Virus record (IMG/VR): IMGVR_UViG_3300009788_000327 | Location: 1 to 21,790 of that record | Length of the DNA stretch: 21,790 nt | Reading direction: 5' to 3' (one strand) | DNA from: a virus | Shown: piece by piece, positions 1 to 6,772 of the stretch | Layout of the letters: the number at the start of each line of letters is the position of its first letter | Numbering within the stretch: the first letter of the stretch is position 1 | The notes under the pieces: generated by a model | Told to the model about the DNA's origin: nothing | Databases searched by the model: none | The model's input: only the letters and a program-made list of their open reading frames with translations | Made by a program: the position numbers and the translations under genes

Positions 1-46
1 TAACATATCAACCGTGGCATTCTAGCCCTGGTAGGAAAATAAAATA

Positions 47-199
47 ATGGCAGAAGGAGAACATCAAATCTGCCAACATTGTGGAGAAAGAGGAATAAAT
101 TTTGACTGGGTAAAAGTAGAAGGAAAGGAAGACAGGATTCCAATTTGGAAATGCAAATGCGGAGCTAAATGGAAAGATACAAGATGGAAAAAAAAGTAA
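47..199 (+). CDS. Small zinc-ribbon protein (50 aa)
   Basis: A 50-residue ORF too short for most gene callers. Cysteines C9/C12 (CQHC) and C36/C38 (CKC) form two knuckles separated by a hydrophobic, Trp-containing stretch, which is the layout of a minimal zinc ribbon. The C-terminus is basic and Trp-rich (KWKDTRWKKK), consistent with nucleic-acid binding. The ATG follows a purine-rich GGTAGGA about 8 nt upstream. The next gene starts inside its 3' end. No specific family is recognised; the zinc-binding role is inferred from cysteine spacing. Confidence 0.6.
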   Translation: MAEGEHQICQHCGERGINFDWVKVEGKEDRIPIWKCKCGAKWKDTRWKKK

Positions 200-351
200 T
201 TATTCCATTGATAGAAAAATGCAAGTGCGGTAAGAAAGTTACGGATCATCATTTCAAATGCAATGAATGTTGGGGAAATACTGCAAGACTCAAACACAGA
301 AAGAAAATGAGAAAATTAATGGAACCAGTAAGAAGGAGGTTTAGAGAATAA
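184..351 (+). CDS. Small basic zinc-ribbon protein (55 aa)
   Basis: C13/C15 (CKCG) and C26/C29 (CNEC) make a compact zinc-knuckle pair, followed by a strongly basic tail (RKKMRKLMEPVRRR). The ATG at 184 is chosen over the in-frame ATG at 169 because it overlaps the previous gene less; 169 would add MERYK. Its stop TAA shares its last A with the ATG of the next gene (TAATG), implying translational coupling. The function is unknown; nucleic-acid binding is inferred from charge and cysteines. Confidence 0.6.
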   Translation: MEKKVIIPLIEKCKCGKKVTDHHFKCNECWGNTARLKHRKKMRKLMEPVRRRFRE

Positions 352-512
352 TGGTAGAATATGAAATCAAATTAACAAATTCAGCAGGAATTGAGATTAT
401 ATTTGATGAGACTTGGGGTTCATGTTGGAGATGTTGTGAGACAGGATTTCTTCTTGAACATAAATGTAGGGCTTGTAGACAGGAGTTAGGAGAACTCGAA
501 GTAATAATATAA
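351..512 (+). CDS. Small Cys-rich protein (53 aa)
   Basis: A 53-residue ORF beginning at the TAATG overlap with the preceding gene and preceded by a strong Shine-Dalgarno AAGGAGGT at 333-340. It has a beta-rich N-terminal half, then C25, C28, C29, C39 and C42 (CWRCC ... CRAC), again a zinc-ribbon-like layout. It is the third zinc-type small protein in a row, so the cluster probably acts together as regulators or nucleic-acid-binding accessory factors. No family recognised. Confidence 0.6.
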   Translation: MVEYEIKLTNSAGIEIIFDETWGSCWRCCETGFLLEHKCRACRQELGELEVII

Positions 513-514
513 TA

Positions 515-706
515 ATGACATCTGAAACAATAGATAGACTAAAGCAAACTATGAAGTTGATATTAGATGGAGCGGTTATTAAACTAAGTGATTTTGATGA
601 GATTGGAAAACACTTTGATACTGCAGTTCAACAAATCGAACGATTAGAAAAATCAAGGGATTCGTGGAAAAAAAAATATACAGATTTGAAAAATAGAAAG
701 CTTTAA
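515..706 (+). CDS. Short helical/coiled-coil protein (63 aa)
   Basis: A highly charged 63-residue protein with heptad-like Leu/Ile spacing, especially in the C-terminal half (AVQQIERLEKSRDSWKKKYTDL), so it should be an alpha-helical coiled coil. It starts 3 nt after the previous stop and has no membrane segment or cysteine. Its 3' end contains the TATA box of the next transcript. Function unknown; small coiled coils of this sort are common in viral early regions. Confidence 0.55.
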   Translation: MTSETIDRLKQTMKLILDGAVIKLSDFDEIGKHFDTAVQQIERLEKSRDSWKKKYTDLKNRKL

Positions 707-709
707 ATA
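702..709 (+). promoter_or_regulatory. Archaeal TATA box, leaderless promoter
   Basis: TTTAAATA is centred about 27 nt upstream of the ATG at 733, with purines (AAAG) just upstream as a BRE-like element. That spacing puts the predicted transcription start on or next to the start codon, so the mRNA for the 733 gene would be leaderless. No Shine-Dalgarno precedes 733, which agrees. Confidence 0.6.
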
Positions 710-732
710 ACAAATATACATATATAATTATA

Positions 733-930
733 ATGGTGATATCTAAGAGAAAAAATATTCATGTAAAAACTCTCAAAAAAGTTGAGGATTTTTTGAAGCA
801 GCAAACAAAACCAATTTTCAAATCTGATATTGTAAAGCAAATTGGAGTCGATTATGATTCTTTGGGAGTTGCTTTGGATATGTTAGAAATTACTCATTAC
901 AAAGATGGGAGGGTTGAGCTTAAATGTTAG
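733..930 (+). CDS. Small winged-helix/HTH DNA-binding protein (65 aa)
   Basis: A basic N-terminus leads into a helix-turn-helix pattern (VEDFLKQQ, then FKSDIVKQIGVDYDSLGVALDML), then a short wing (THYKDGRVELKC). This is the minimal winged-helix layout common in archaeal and viral regulators. It is the first gene after a leaderless promoter and overlaps the next gene, also a predicted winged-helix protein, by 7 nt, so the two may work as a pair. The exact family and target are unknown. Confidence 0.6.
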   Translation: MVISKRKNIHVKTLKKVEDFLKQQTKPIFKSDIVKQIGVDYDSLGVALDMLEITHYKDGRVELKC

Positions 931-1259
931 AAATAATCAATCAGCGCTACATGAAGTTCTTGTTTAAGATTTCAAATAAACCGAGAAACATTTCCGAGTT
1001 AGCAAAGATTGGTGATTTGACAATAAGTGTTGCTTCGACTTTGATTTCAAGATGGGCAAGAGAAGGCGTAATAATAAAACAAAAAACAGAAGGAGCAAAA
1101 GAAATCATAATTGTTTTAACTGAATATGGAAAATCACAAGTAGCATTATTGAAATCATTGAATAAAAATCACATTAATAAACAGGAGCAATTAAGTAAAG
1201 AGGAAGAAGCGGCCGTTTCTCTAGTTGATAATAGTATTGGAAAAGGAGGTGAAAAATGA
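924..1259 (+). CDS. MarR-like winged-helix transcription regulator (111 aa)
   Basis: Residues about 8-75 show a winged-helix fold: a helix (RYMKFLFKI), a helix-turn-helix with ISELAKIGDLTISVASTLISRWAREGVI, then a beta wing (KEIIIVLTEYGKSQVALL), as in MarR/ArsR-type archaeal regulators. The C-terminal 35 residues are polar and charged. It overlaps the preceding HTH gene, so both are probably co-transcribed from the TATA box near 702. Its 3' end carries a strong ribosome site (GGAGGTG) for the ORF at 1256. Likely a viral gene-expression regulator; target unknown. Confidence 0.65.
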   Translation: MLEIINQRYMKFLFKISNKPRNISELAKIGDLTISVASTLISRWAREGVIIKQKTEGAKEIIIVLTEYGKSQVALLKSLNKNHINKQEQLSKEEEAAVSLVDNSIGKGGEK

Positions 1260-1297
1260 CATCAAACACAAAAGACGAAGAAACTAAGTTGACTTGA
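1256..1297 (+). other. 13-codon ORF behind a strong SD; possible 5' end of next gene
   Basis: ATG 1256 overlaps the upstream TGA (ATGA) and has one of the best Shine-Dalgarno sequences in the window, AAAGGAGGTG at about 1241-1250, yet translation ends after MTSNTKDEETKLT. The +1 frame is open from 1293 and runs directly into the 1314 gene with similar acidic/lysine composition. A one-base frameshift, biological or a sequence error, would join the two. This is inference from frame layout only. Confidence 0.35.
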
Positions 1298-1313
1298 CGA
1301 ACGAAGAAAAATC

Positions 1314-1703
1314 TTGAATCAAAAGAAATCTCAAACTACTGAAAACATGACGGAAGAAGTAAAGGACGACGAAGGAAACGTTACCGAAGAACCAAAGTTA
1401 ATCTCAACTGTGAAGCAAAGCATGGAAGTTGAATATACTGAGGATGGAATAAGACTCGCGCATGATAATCTTTCAAAGGAAAAATCATTTATGGATAAAA
1501 GGTTAATTGATTTAGAAGAACAATTTGAAGGTGAAATGCCAGAAGATTTAAAGAAGCTAAAGGATCAGTTACAAGCAATCGGTAAATATGATGCTTCTGA
1601 AAAAGCAAGGACAGAACACAAGGCTATCCAGGAGAGATTGAAGATTGTAAATGCAGAGATTAAGTCGCTTACAGATGAGATTGGAACTAGGTTGAAGTTC
1701 TAA
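1314..1703 (+). CDS. Acidic coiled-coil protein (up to 129 aa)
   Basis: A charged protein with a disordered Glu-rich N-terminus and a long amphipathic helical region (KEKSFMDKRLIDLEEQFEGE and AIQERLKIVNAEIKSLTDEI), predicted to form a coiled coil. The long form begins with TTG at 1314; the first in-frame ATG is 1347 (MTEEVKDD), giving 118 aa. Neither start has a good ribosome site, whereas ATG 1256 in another frame does, so the true N-terminus may be joined by a frameshift near 1289-1295. No enzymatic motif is seen. Function unknown. Confidence 0.6.
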   Translation: MNQKKSQTTENMTEEVKDDEGNVTEEPKLISTVKQSMEVEYTEDGIRLAHDNLSKEKSFMDKRLIDLEEQFEGEMPEDLKKLKDQLQAIGKYDASEKARTEHKAIQERLKIVNAEIKSLTDEIGTRLKF

Positions 1704-1751
1704 TTTTGAAATTATTATTTTATTATTTTATATTTTCAACCAGGAAATACT

Positions 1752-1904
1752 ATGACAAAAGAAAAAGAAACACAGCAGGGAATTACACGAACAGAAACCA
1801 AGAAGAGTGCTAACGGTATGATATTAGAAGAAAAGCATTTGGCTGTTTATGGTAGTGACTTGAAAGAAATTAAAGAGGTTTTTGGCGAGGAGTGGAAAAA
1901 ATGA
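1752..1904 (+). CDS. Small hypothetical protein (50 aa)
   Basis: A 50-residue ORF after a 48-nt T-rich gap; AGGAAAT lies about 6 nt upstream of the ATG. The protein is polar and charged, with a probable C-terminal helix (LAVYGSDLKEIKEVFGEEWKK) and no cysteines or membrane segments. It ends in an ATGA overlap with the next gene. Not recognised; kept because of ribosome site, overlap and composition consistent with neighbours. Confidence 0.5.
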   Translation: MTKEKETQQGITRTETKKSANGMILEEKHLAVYGSDLKEIKEVFGEEWKK

Positions 1905-2023
1905 ATAGATGGATGTGCTGGTTAGGTTTGCATAAGATGAAGATAATTCTTGGTGATGATGGATTTTCTGAGAAGAAAGTTTGTTTGAGATGTGGTAAGC
2001 CCAGGAGGTTTTTGATATGGTGA
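1901..2023 (+). CDS. Tiny phage-type zinc-finger protein (40 aa)
   Basis: The layout MCWLGLHK ... KKVCLRCGKPRR (C6, H11, C28, C31) matches a common class of very small phage proteins (DUF1660-like) in which an N-terminal Cys/His pair and a C-terminal CxRC pair bind zinc. It starts at an ATGA overlap and its 3' end contains a perfect AGGAGGT ribosome site for the next gene, which overlaps it by 7 nt. The family assignment is from pattern memory; biochemical function is unknown. Confidence 0.55.
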   Translation: MNRWMCWLGLHKMKIILGDDGFSEKKVCLRCGKPRRFLIW

Positions 2024-2988
2024 AAGCAAATGTAATTATAAAATTACCAATATCAGATTCAGAGAAAGTTATGGGACTGTGTGATAGAATTAAGGATTCA
2101 GAAATAGTAATTTTACCAAGGGATGTAAAGGTTTTGATTAAGGATTCTAATGGTCTTTGGAGTGAGGCGTTTCAGGATTATGAAGTTGAAGAAGTTTTTG
2201 AAGAAGATCCTCTTCACAATGTGGCCGAAGAGGAGATTAAGGAATATATTTCTGGTGAAGAAGCGATTGAAGCTAAGATGGAAGAACTTGCAAAGAAAGC
2301 AGAAGATGGGGGAGAGGAAGAAATATTGGTTAAGAGAAGAAGACCTAAAATTTTATCTGATAATGCCGATGAATTTCTCAAAGAACATTATAAAGAGAAT
2401 ATTGATAGGGAGCTTGCAGAAACAATAAAGAAAGTTTTTGGAGAACAATATACAAATGACCAAATCAAAGAGGCCAGAAAACGATTGGGCCTAAAAAAAG
2501 AAAAAAATAGAAAAAACGAAAAACGTGATGGTAAGCCAAGAACCAAATGGACTGAAGAGCATTTTGAATGGCTGAGGGAAAATATTGAGGATTATGGAAA
2601 TGCAGAGTTACATAAAAAACTTGTGGAGAAATTTGATTTAGATGTTACTTTAAACGCAATGCAGGCCAGAATGTGCATAGTTGGAATCACAAGAAAAAAC
2701 AGAACTGCAATGCCAAAAACAAAAAATCCTGCTCGACCTTTTAATCCAAAATTATTAAAAAGTGAAGCTACAAAAATTGGCAAGAGAAAAGGAATGTCCA
2801 AAGGAGCAATCGAATTAATCGAAGAAAACTACATGGAAAAGACTGATGATGAGTTACGAGAATTAATTGCAGACAAAACTGGAAACTTTCATACTTCAGA
2901 TAAAATTCAAAACTATAGAGAATCAAACGGAATGGCGCGCCCAAAAGGATGGAATCCAGATGAGTTTGTATCAGAGGAGGGAGATTAA
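2017..2988 (+). CDS. Triple helix-turn-helix (SANT/Myb-like repeat) DNA-binding protein (323 aa)
   Basis: The N-terminal 60 residues are beta-rich, followed by an acidic helix (about 60-105) and then three related helical repeats at about 116-160, 178-226 and 262-308. Each reads roughly 'F/W-hydrophobic-x-E-N/H-Y ... D-x-E-L ... T-x-x-x-I-x-x-x-R-x-x-x-G-hydrophobic', the tri-helical HTH repeat often attached to phage HNH nucleases or used alone for DNA binding. Basic linkers (KRRRPK, KKEKNRKNEKR) support DNA contact. No HNH or catalytic motif is present. A perfect SD (AGGAGGT, 2003-2009) precedes the ATG. The stop overlaps the next ATG (TAATG), coupling it to the membrane protein and the HerA-like ATPase. 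Confidence 0.6.
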   Translation: MVKANVIIKLPISDSEKVMGLCDRIKDSEIVILPRDVKVLIKDSNGLWSEAFQDYEVEEVFEEDPLHNVAEEEIKEYISGEEAIEAKMEELAKKAEDGGEEEILVKRRRPKILSDNADEFLKEHYKENIDRELAETIKKVFGEQYTNDQIKEARKRLGLKKEKNRKNEKRDGKPRTKWTEEHFEWLRENIEDYGNAELHKKLVEKFDLDVTLNAMQARMCIVGITRKNRTAMPKTKNPARPFNPKLLKSEATKIGKRKGMSKGAIELIEENYMEKTDDELRELIADKTGNFHTSDKIQNYRESNGMARPKGWNPDEFVSEEGD

Positions 2989-3248
2989 TGGCTGAACCTC
3001 AAAACCTAGCAAATGCAGCAGTTATAATCGCAGCAGTTTATTTTATGTTCCAATCAGGATTTAATTGGTGGATGGCTGCACTTATTTTGTGGGGACTTGC
3101 AACATGGGCGCATTGGCATCAAACAGAAGACCAAAAGAAACTAGTAAGATTAGGAATCGAAGAAGTAGAGGTAAGAACACAAAACATGAAGATGGCAACA
3201 GCGGTTGCAACAGCAAATCTAAAAGTAATCATGAGGAACTTGCAATGA
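2988..3248 (+). CDS. Two-TM small membrane protein coupled to HerA-like ATPase (86 aa)
   Basis: Two closely spaced hydrophobic segments (about 8-25 and 27-45, rich in Trp near the interface: FNWWMAALILWGLATW) form a hairpin, followed by a charged amphipathic C-terminal helix that should lie in the cytoplasm. GAGGAGGG precedes the ATG. It overlaps the ATPase gene by ATGA, so the products are made together and the protein is a candidate membrane anchor for the ATPase. A holin-like role is an alternative, but nothing nearby looks lytic. Function is inferred from context. Confidence 0.55.
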   Translation: MAEPQNLANAAVIIAAVYFMFQSGFNWWMAALILWGLATWAHWHQTEDQKKLVRLGIEEVEVRTQNMKMATAVATANLKVIMRNLQ

Positions 3249-4969
3249 TATTAGGAAAAAATGTTGAAACAGGCGAGAACGTAGAATTAGATCTTAAAAA
3301 ATTAATAAGAACTAGACTTCTGATCCAAGCAAATAGTGGCGGCGGCAAGTCCTGGTGTGCTAGAAGAATTATGGAACAAACAAGCAAAGATGTTCAACAT
3401 ATAATAATTGATACTGAGGGAGAGTTTTCAACACTTAGGGAAAAATATGATTATTTACTGATTGGATCTGATGGAGAGATTCCGGCCACAATCAAAACAG
3501 CAGGACTTTTGCCAAAGAAGATAATGCAGATGAAGTTGTCTGTGATTATTGATTTATCTGAGATGAGTAAAACAGAAAAATGTAATTATGTGAAGAAATT
3601 CCTTGAAGAATTAATAATATTGCCAAGAGAATTATGGACGCCTGTTTTGGTATTTATTGATGAGGCCCATGATTTTGCACCGGAGAGCGGAAAGGGAAAG
3701 TCAGAGGCAAGACCTGCAGTAATAGGTTTATGCTCAAAAGGAAGAAAGAGAAGATATGGATCAGTTCTAATGACACAAAGGGGTGCAAAATTAAACAAAG
3801 ATGCAACTGCGGAGTGCAATAACAAATTAACAGGCCTTGCAAATATACCAACTGACAGAAAGGTTGCTGCAGCCGATTTGGGATTCACAACAAAAGAACA
3901 GGAAATAAGACTTAGACAATTAGAACCAGGAGAAATGTATGGTTATGGTTCTGCAGTTTCAAAAGAGGTTATTAAAATTAAGATAGGACCAGTGTTTACA
4001 ACTCATGAGGAAGACGAAGATGGAGAAGTTGCAAAGCCAGCAAAGACACCAGATAATATCAAAAAGCTAATGAATAAATTTATTGACTTGCCAAAGGAAG
4101 CAGAAAAAGAACTTAGGGATATAACTGATTGCAAGAATAAAATAGTAGAGTTGAAACTAGACTTGAGAAAGGCTTTGAACTCCCAACCCAAACCGGAAGC
4201 AGATGAACGAGCACTACAAAGAGCAAGAGATGAAGGATCCAGAGAGATGCAAAAAGTTCTTTCAGATAGGGAAAGGGAATACAATCAAACATGCAAGGCG
4301 TTCCAAAGAGAGATTAAGTACCTTGAAAGAATAATTGAAAATGTTGGAAAGGTTATTGGAGTGAAAGTTAATCCTGTTGAGATACCAGAGATGAAACCCC
4401 TTCCCCCCCGGACCCCCCCTACCCAAGAAGTGGCTTGTAATGTCCCGCAAGTGTCCCGCAAAATACCAGTATTTATTGGTAATAGAGAATTTTCAGATGA
4501 AGAACCTAAAACTGCACCGCTTGGATTATGTGGAAGAAATATTTATTCAGTGCTTTATGCTAATTCAACAAGAGAACTTACAAAAGTTCAATTAGGATTA
4601 TTATCAGGTTATTCAGTAAAGTCTAGTGGATTCAATAATGCCTTATCACAATTAAACACAATGGGATTATTAGAAAGAATAAATGGAAAACTGAAAATAA
4701 AAGAAGTCAATGCAGAATTCATAAAGGAAGGGTTCGGAGAAATATCAAAAGAGTTGTGGTCCAAAAGTTTGGGAAAATGCCCCAGAAAGATATTTGAGTT
4801 TTTACTAGAGAATGAAATAGAGTTCGAAAAAGAAGAGGTTGCGGAGAGGGTTGGTTATTCAGTAACTTCAAGCGGATTCAATAATGCACTATCACAACTG
4901 AATTCTCTTGGCTTAATCAAAAGGGATAATGGTTTGATTAAAATAAATCCTGAGATTTTGGAGTTGTAA
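3245..4969 (+). CDS. HerA/FtsK-like ATPase with two C-terminal winged helices (574 aa)
   Basis: Start 3245 is chosen because it overlaps the preceding stop (ATGA) and the Walker domain begins soon after; an upstream in-frame extension to 3065 only shadows the previous gene. Walker A is NSGGGKSW (about 30-37) and Walker B is VLVFIDEAHDFAPE (about 134-147); RKRRYGSVLMTQR resembles the HerA sensor/arginine segment. Then come an acidic linker, a coiled coil (about 282-375), a Pro-rich linker (about 385-395) encoded by two C7 runs, and two near-identical winged-helix modules around 440-480 and 530-562, each with SSGFNNALSQL. Family knowledge: hexameric HerA-type motors pump or remodel DNA. Because a standard TerL exists, packaging is unlikely; genome segregation, repair or host takeover are possible. 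Confidence 0.75.
   Translation: MILGKNVETGENVELDLKKLIRTRLLIQANSGGGKSWCARRIMEQTSKDVQHIIIDTEGEFSTLREKYDYLLIGSDGEIPATIKTAGLLPKKIMQMKLSVIIDLSEMSKTEKCNYVKKFLEELIILPRELWTPVLVFIDEAHDFAPESGKGKSEARPAVIGLCSKGRKRRYGSVLMTQRGAKLNKDATAECNNKLTGLANIPTDRKVAAADLGFTTKEQEIRLRQLEPGEMYGYGSAVSKEVIKIKIGPVFTTHEEDEDGEVAKPAKTPDNIKKLMNKFIDLPKEAEKELRDITDCKNKIVELKLDLRKALNSQPKPEADERALQRARDEGSREMQKVLSDREREYNQTCKAFQREIKYLERIIENVGKVIGVKVNPVEIPEMKPLPPRTPPTQEVACNVPQVSRKIPVFIGNREFSDEEPKTAPLGLCGRNIYSVLYANSTRELTKVQLGLLSGYSVKSSGFNNALSQLNTMGLLERINGKLKIKEVNAEFIKEGFGEISKELWSKSLGKCPRKIFEFLLENEIEFEKEEVAERVGYSVTSSGFNNALSQLNSLGLIKRDNGLIKINPEILEL
4607..4656 (+). repeat. Intragenic repeat unit 1 (winged-helix module)
   Basis: This about 50-nt segment of the ATPase gene recurs at 4853-4902 with scattered, mostly synonymous differences; both encode GYSV-(K/T)-SSGFNNALSQLN. 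It reflects a tandem duplication of the winged-helix module. Retained near-identity suggests either a recent duplication or selection for two equivalent DNA-reading heads. Confidence 0.7.
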
Positions 4970-5079
4970 TGGCAAGACCAAACGGAGTATCTCAAAAAGC
5001 AAAGGGCGAAACTGAAACTAAGCGTCATCAGGAAATAATCGAAAAACAAAGGAAAGAAAAACTGGAGAAGAAAAAATGA
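4969..5079 (+). CDS. Tiny basic helical protein (36 aa)
   Basis: A 36-residue Lys/Glu-rich ORF (starts MARPNGVSQKAKGE, ends EKQRKEKLEKKK) fitted exactly between its neighbours: TAATG overlap with the ATPase stop and ATGA overlap with the following gene. It would be a single charged helix. Coding status is supported mainly by the perfect overlap chain; function unknown. Confidence 0.45.
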   Translation: MARPNGVSQKAKGETETKRHQEIIEKQRKEKLEKKK

Positions 5080-5255
5080 TAGATAAAAGAATGTTATCAA
5101 TATTTTGGGTATGTCTTGCTGTAGTATTAGTTGCATCTCTTCCGAGTATGGTTGAAATTGCGAAGATGGGAATGTTAGGAATAGCTTTATCTGGAGTAAT
5201 ATTTCTAGGACTATTGATTTTTATGATGCATATAACGGATGGTATATTCCAATGA
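5076..5255 (+). CDS. Small two-TM membrane protein (59 aa)
   Basis: Two hydrophobic segments (about 6-23 and 31-51) joined by a short polar turn (SMVEIAKMG) form a helical hairpin with short termini. It is coupled on both sides by ATGA overlaps. Size and topology would fit a holin-like or membrane-accessory protein, but no endolysin is in the window, so the role is open. Confidence 0.55.
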   Translation: MIDKRMLSIFWVCLAVVLVASLPSMVEIAKMGMLGIALSGVIFLGLLIFMMHITDGIFQ

Positions 5256-5623
5256 TAAGTAAAATAATCCAAAGAGAGAAAGAGCGCCAGGAAGAGTATT
5301 TCAACGGATGCGGTAGGAGTACTGGTTATCCGTATGACGAAGATTGCGGAAAAGGAAGATTTTGTGAGTTATGTGGAGGGAGGGTTCAATCCCACAAACA
5401 AAGCCTAATTAACTTGAAGGAGTATATGGAAGGGGAATTAGCTTTCTTTGAAAATCATGTTTATCAAGATGATGATCCTTGCTCTTTTGACCATCACGGA
5501 TATTGCCAAACTCATGGAACTGTTGGAGAAGATAATTGTTCTAACGTAGTGATTAAAGAAAAGCAAGACCAACTCAAAGAAGACATTCAAGAACTAAACA
5601 AAATGATTGAGAGATACGAATGA
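5252..5623 (+). CDS. Cys/His-rich phage-type protein (123 aa)
   Basis: An N-terminal charged helix is followed by a cysteine cluster (FNGCG ... EDCGKG ... FCELCGGRVQSH, about 20-48), a helix, a second cluster with DPCSFDHHGYCQTHG and a further Cys, and a C-terminal coiled coil. The CxxDxHGxCxxHG signature recalls short zinc-binding proteins seen in many phages without assigned function. The ATGA overlaps on both ends place it in the coupled operon. Likely metal-binding; function unknown. Confidence 0.6.
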   Translation: MISKIIQREKERQEEYFNGCGRSTGYPYDEDCGKGRFCELCGGRVQSHKQSLINLKEYMEGELAFFENHVYQDDDPCSFDHHGYCQTHGTVGEDNCSNVVIKEKQDQLKEDIQELNKMIERYE

Positions 5624-5751
5624 AATGCGAAAAATGCGGTCAAGAAGTGCAAAGTTCATTAACTCATGTTTGCAATCCTACGGCCATAGATATGTTTCAG
5701 AATCCCTGGAAATATTCTTCTACTAGTAATGGAACTGGAGGAAAAGAATAA
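5620..5751 (+). CDS. Tiny zinc-finger protein (43 aa)
   Basis: Begins MKCEKCGQEV and has C3, C6, H16 and C18, a compact C2HC finger, followed by a polar Ser/Gly tail. ATGA overlap upstream and TAATG overlap downstream, with a GGAGG ribosome site for the next gene inside its 3' end. No family recognised; zinc binding inferred from ligand spacing. Confidence 0.5.
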   Translation: MKCEKCGQEVQSSLTHVCNPTAIDMFQNPWKYSSTSNGTGGKE

Positions 5752-6107
5752 TGAAACAATATTTAGAATTTGATGAGATAGAAGTTCCAAGTAGAAAAAC
5801 CAAAGTATTCGAAGTTAGAAACAAGGAAACCGATTGGTTTTTAGGAACTGTTCAGTGGGCGAATAATTGGAGGCAATATACTTTTGTTCAGAGATTAGAT
5901 TTGCAAATTCAGATGTCTAGTGGTTGTATGAAAGAACTTTGTGTTTTCATTGATGAGTTGATGAATGAAAGAAAGCATCCAAAAGTAAAACATTGTAAGG
6001 TAAAATTAAAATGCTTTTGGTGCAGTAAGAGATATGTGGATTTGGAATCCCATACTAAAAAGATGCATCTAGGATTAACAGCGAGGTCTTATGATTATAA
6101 TGGATGA
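5751..6107 (+). CDS. Phage-type protein with C-terminal C2H2 finger (118 aa)
   Basis: The N-terminal part (about 18-75: FEVRNKETDWFLGTVQW, NNWRQYTF, GCMKELCVFIDELM) matches a small domain widespread in phage and archaeal-virus genomes, with a beta sheet followed by a helix. A classical C2H2 finger follows (C88, C91, H101, H106). The fusion suggests a nucleic-acid-binding accessory protein. A GGAGG site lies about 10 nt before the ATG. Biochemical role unknown. Confidence 0.6.
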   Translation: MKQYLEFDEIEVPSRKTKVFEVRNKETDWFLGTVQWANNWRQYTFVQRLDLQIQMSSGCMKELCVFIDELMNERKHPKVKHCKVKLKCFWCSKRYVDLESHTKKMHLGLTARSYDYNG

Positions 6108-6300
6108 AAGAAGATTAGAAGAAGTATGCGAAGAAGAGAACTTCTCACAAATACTATTAGGAAATGTTTATTGCTCACTTGCAAAAGGGCGACAAGTAGA
6201 ATGCAAATATCTAAACAAACAAAAGGACAAAAACGGATTATACCCATGTATGAATCTAATTTACCAGGAGAATGATCCTAACCAGGAGTTTGATTCATGA
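6100..6300 (+). CDS. Small Cys-containing protein (66 aa)
   Basis: An acidic N-terminus, then VYCSLAKGRQVECKYLN and LYPCMNL supply Cys residues spaced like a loose metal site or disulfide-type module. Two starts are possible: ATG 6091 (MIIMDERR) and ATG 6100. The latter gives the short overlap typical of this operon and a better distance to GAGGT at 6083-6087. The stop overlaps the next ATG by 4 nt. Not recognised. Confidence 0.5.
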   Translation: MDERRLEEVCEEENFSQILLGNVYCSLAKGRQVECKYLNKQKDKNGLYPCMNLIYQENDPNQEFDS

Positions 6301-6626
6301 TAACTGAATTTATTTGTGATAGGTGTGGACAAAAAATAACATTACCAAAAGGAGGCCGCCCAATGATATATCCAAAGCTGGAAGTTCCAAGGGATGTTTG
6401 TTATGCATGCAAAGATGATATTACAGGACTAGATATCAAATTGAATCAGAAGTTTGCAAAAATCATAAGAGATATTGACAAAGAGATGTTCCCGGCGGCG
6501 AATAATATTTTAGAATTTGGGAATAATGAAAATATTTCTCAACAATCGGATGTTGCAAAATCTATTTATTCAGCATTAATTTATCCGAAACCTATTTATA
6601 AAATTGGAGATGTTGCAACATCATGA
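6297..6626 (+). CDS. Zinc-ribbon protein (109 aa)
   Basis: C7/C10 (CDRCGQ) and C35/C38 (CYACKD), separated by a beta-type segment, make a classic zinc ribbon. A helical region with Ile/Phe follows (LDIKLNQKFAKIIRDI), then a polar tail. The tail may be a separate interaction segment. It is coupled by ATGA overlaps to both neighbours. Likely nucleic-acid or protein binding; no enzyme motif. Confidence 0.55.
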   Translation: MITEFICDRCGQKITLPKGGRPMIYPKLEVPRDVCYACKDDITGLDIKLNQKFAKIIRDIDKEMFPAANNILEFGNNENISQQSDVAKSIYSALIYPKPIYKIGDVATS

Positions 6627-6772
6627 GCGGAGTAAAAATAATCGCAGTTCAGGTAGTAGGGCTTTGTAGCAAATGTCGTAAAAATTCAAAAGATCATGCT
6701 TGGCCACTGTATGATAAAAATGGTAGGAAGTATGAGGATAAAGAAATTTCTTGTGTGGGATGTGCATTATGA
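6623..6772 (+). CDS. Small four-Cys zinc-ribbon protein (49 aa)
   Basis: C15/C18 (CSKC) and C44/C47 (CVGC) with a beta-rich centre give a complete zinc ribbon in 49 residues. ATGA overlaps on both sides link it to the gene before and to the ParB-like gene after it. Function unknown. Confidence 0.55.
   Translation: MSGVKIIAVQVVGLCSKCRKNSKDHAWPLYDKNGRKYEDKEISCVGCAL

Noticed and set aside
2017-2988. HNH homing endonuclease
   Set aside because: Only the repeated HTH modules are present; no H-N-H catalytic residues are found.
3065-3244. N-terminal extension of the HerA-like ATPase
   Set aside because: It lies entirely over the upstream membrane-protein gene in another frame; the ATGA start at 3245 is better.
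2988-3248. Holin
   Set aside because: Two-TM topology would allow it, but its coupling to the ATPase and the absence of an endolysin make a membrane-partner role more likely.
3586-3888. 100-aa minus-strand ORF opposite the ATPase, as an example of many minus-strand ORFs
   Set aside because: All minus-strand ORFs lie antisense to well-supported genes, have shadow-like composition and no ribosome sites or family motifs.
3245-4969. HerA-like ATPase as the genome-packaging ATPase
   Set aside because: A complete TerL with ATPase and nuclease motifs, portal and probable small terminase is present, so this motor likely has another role.
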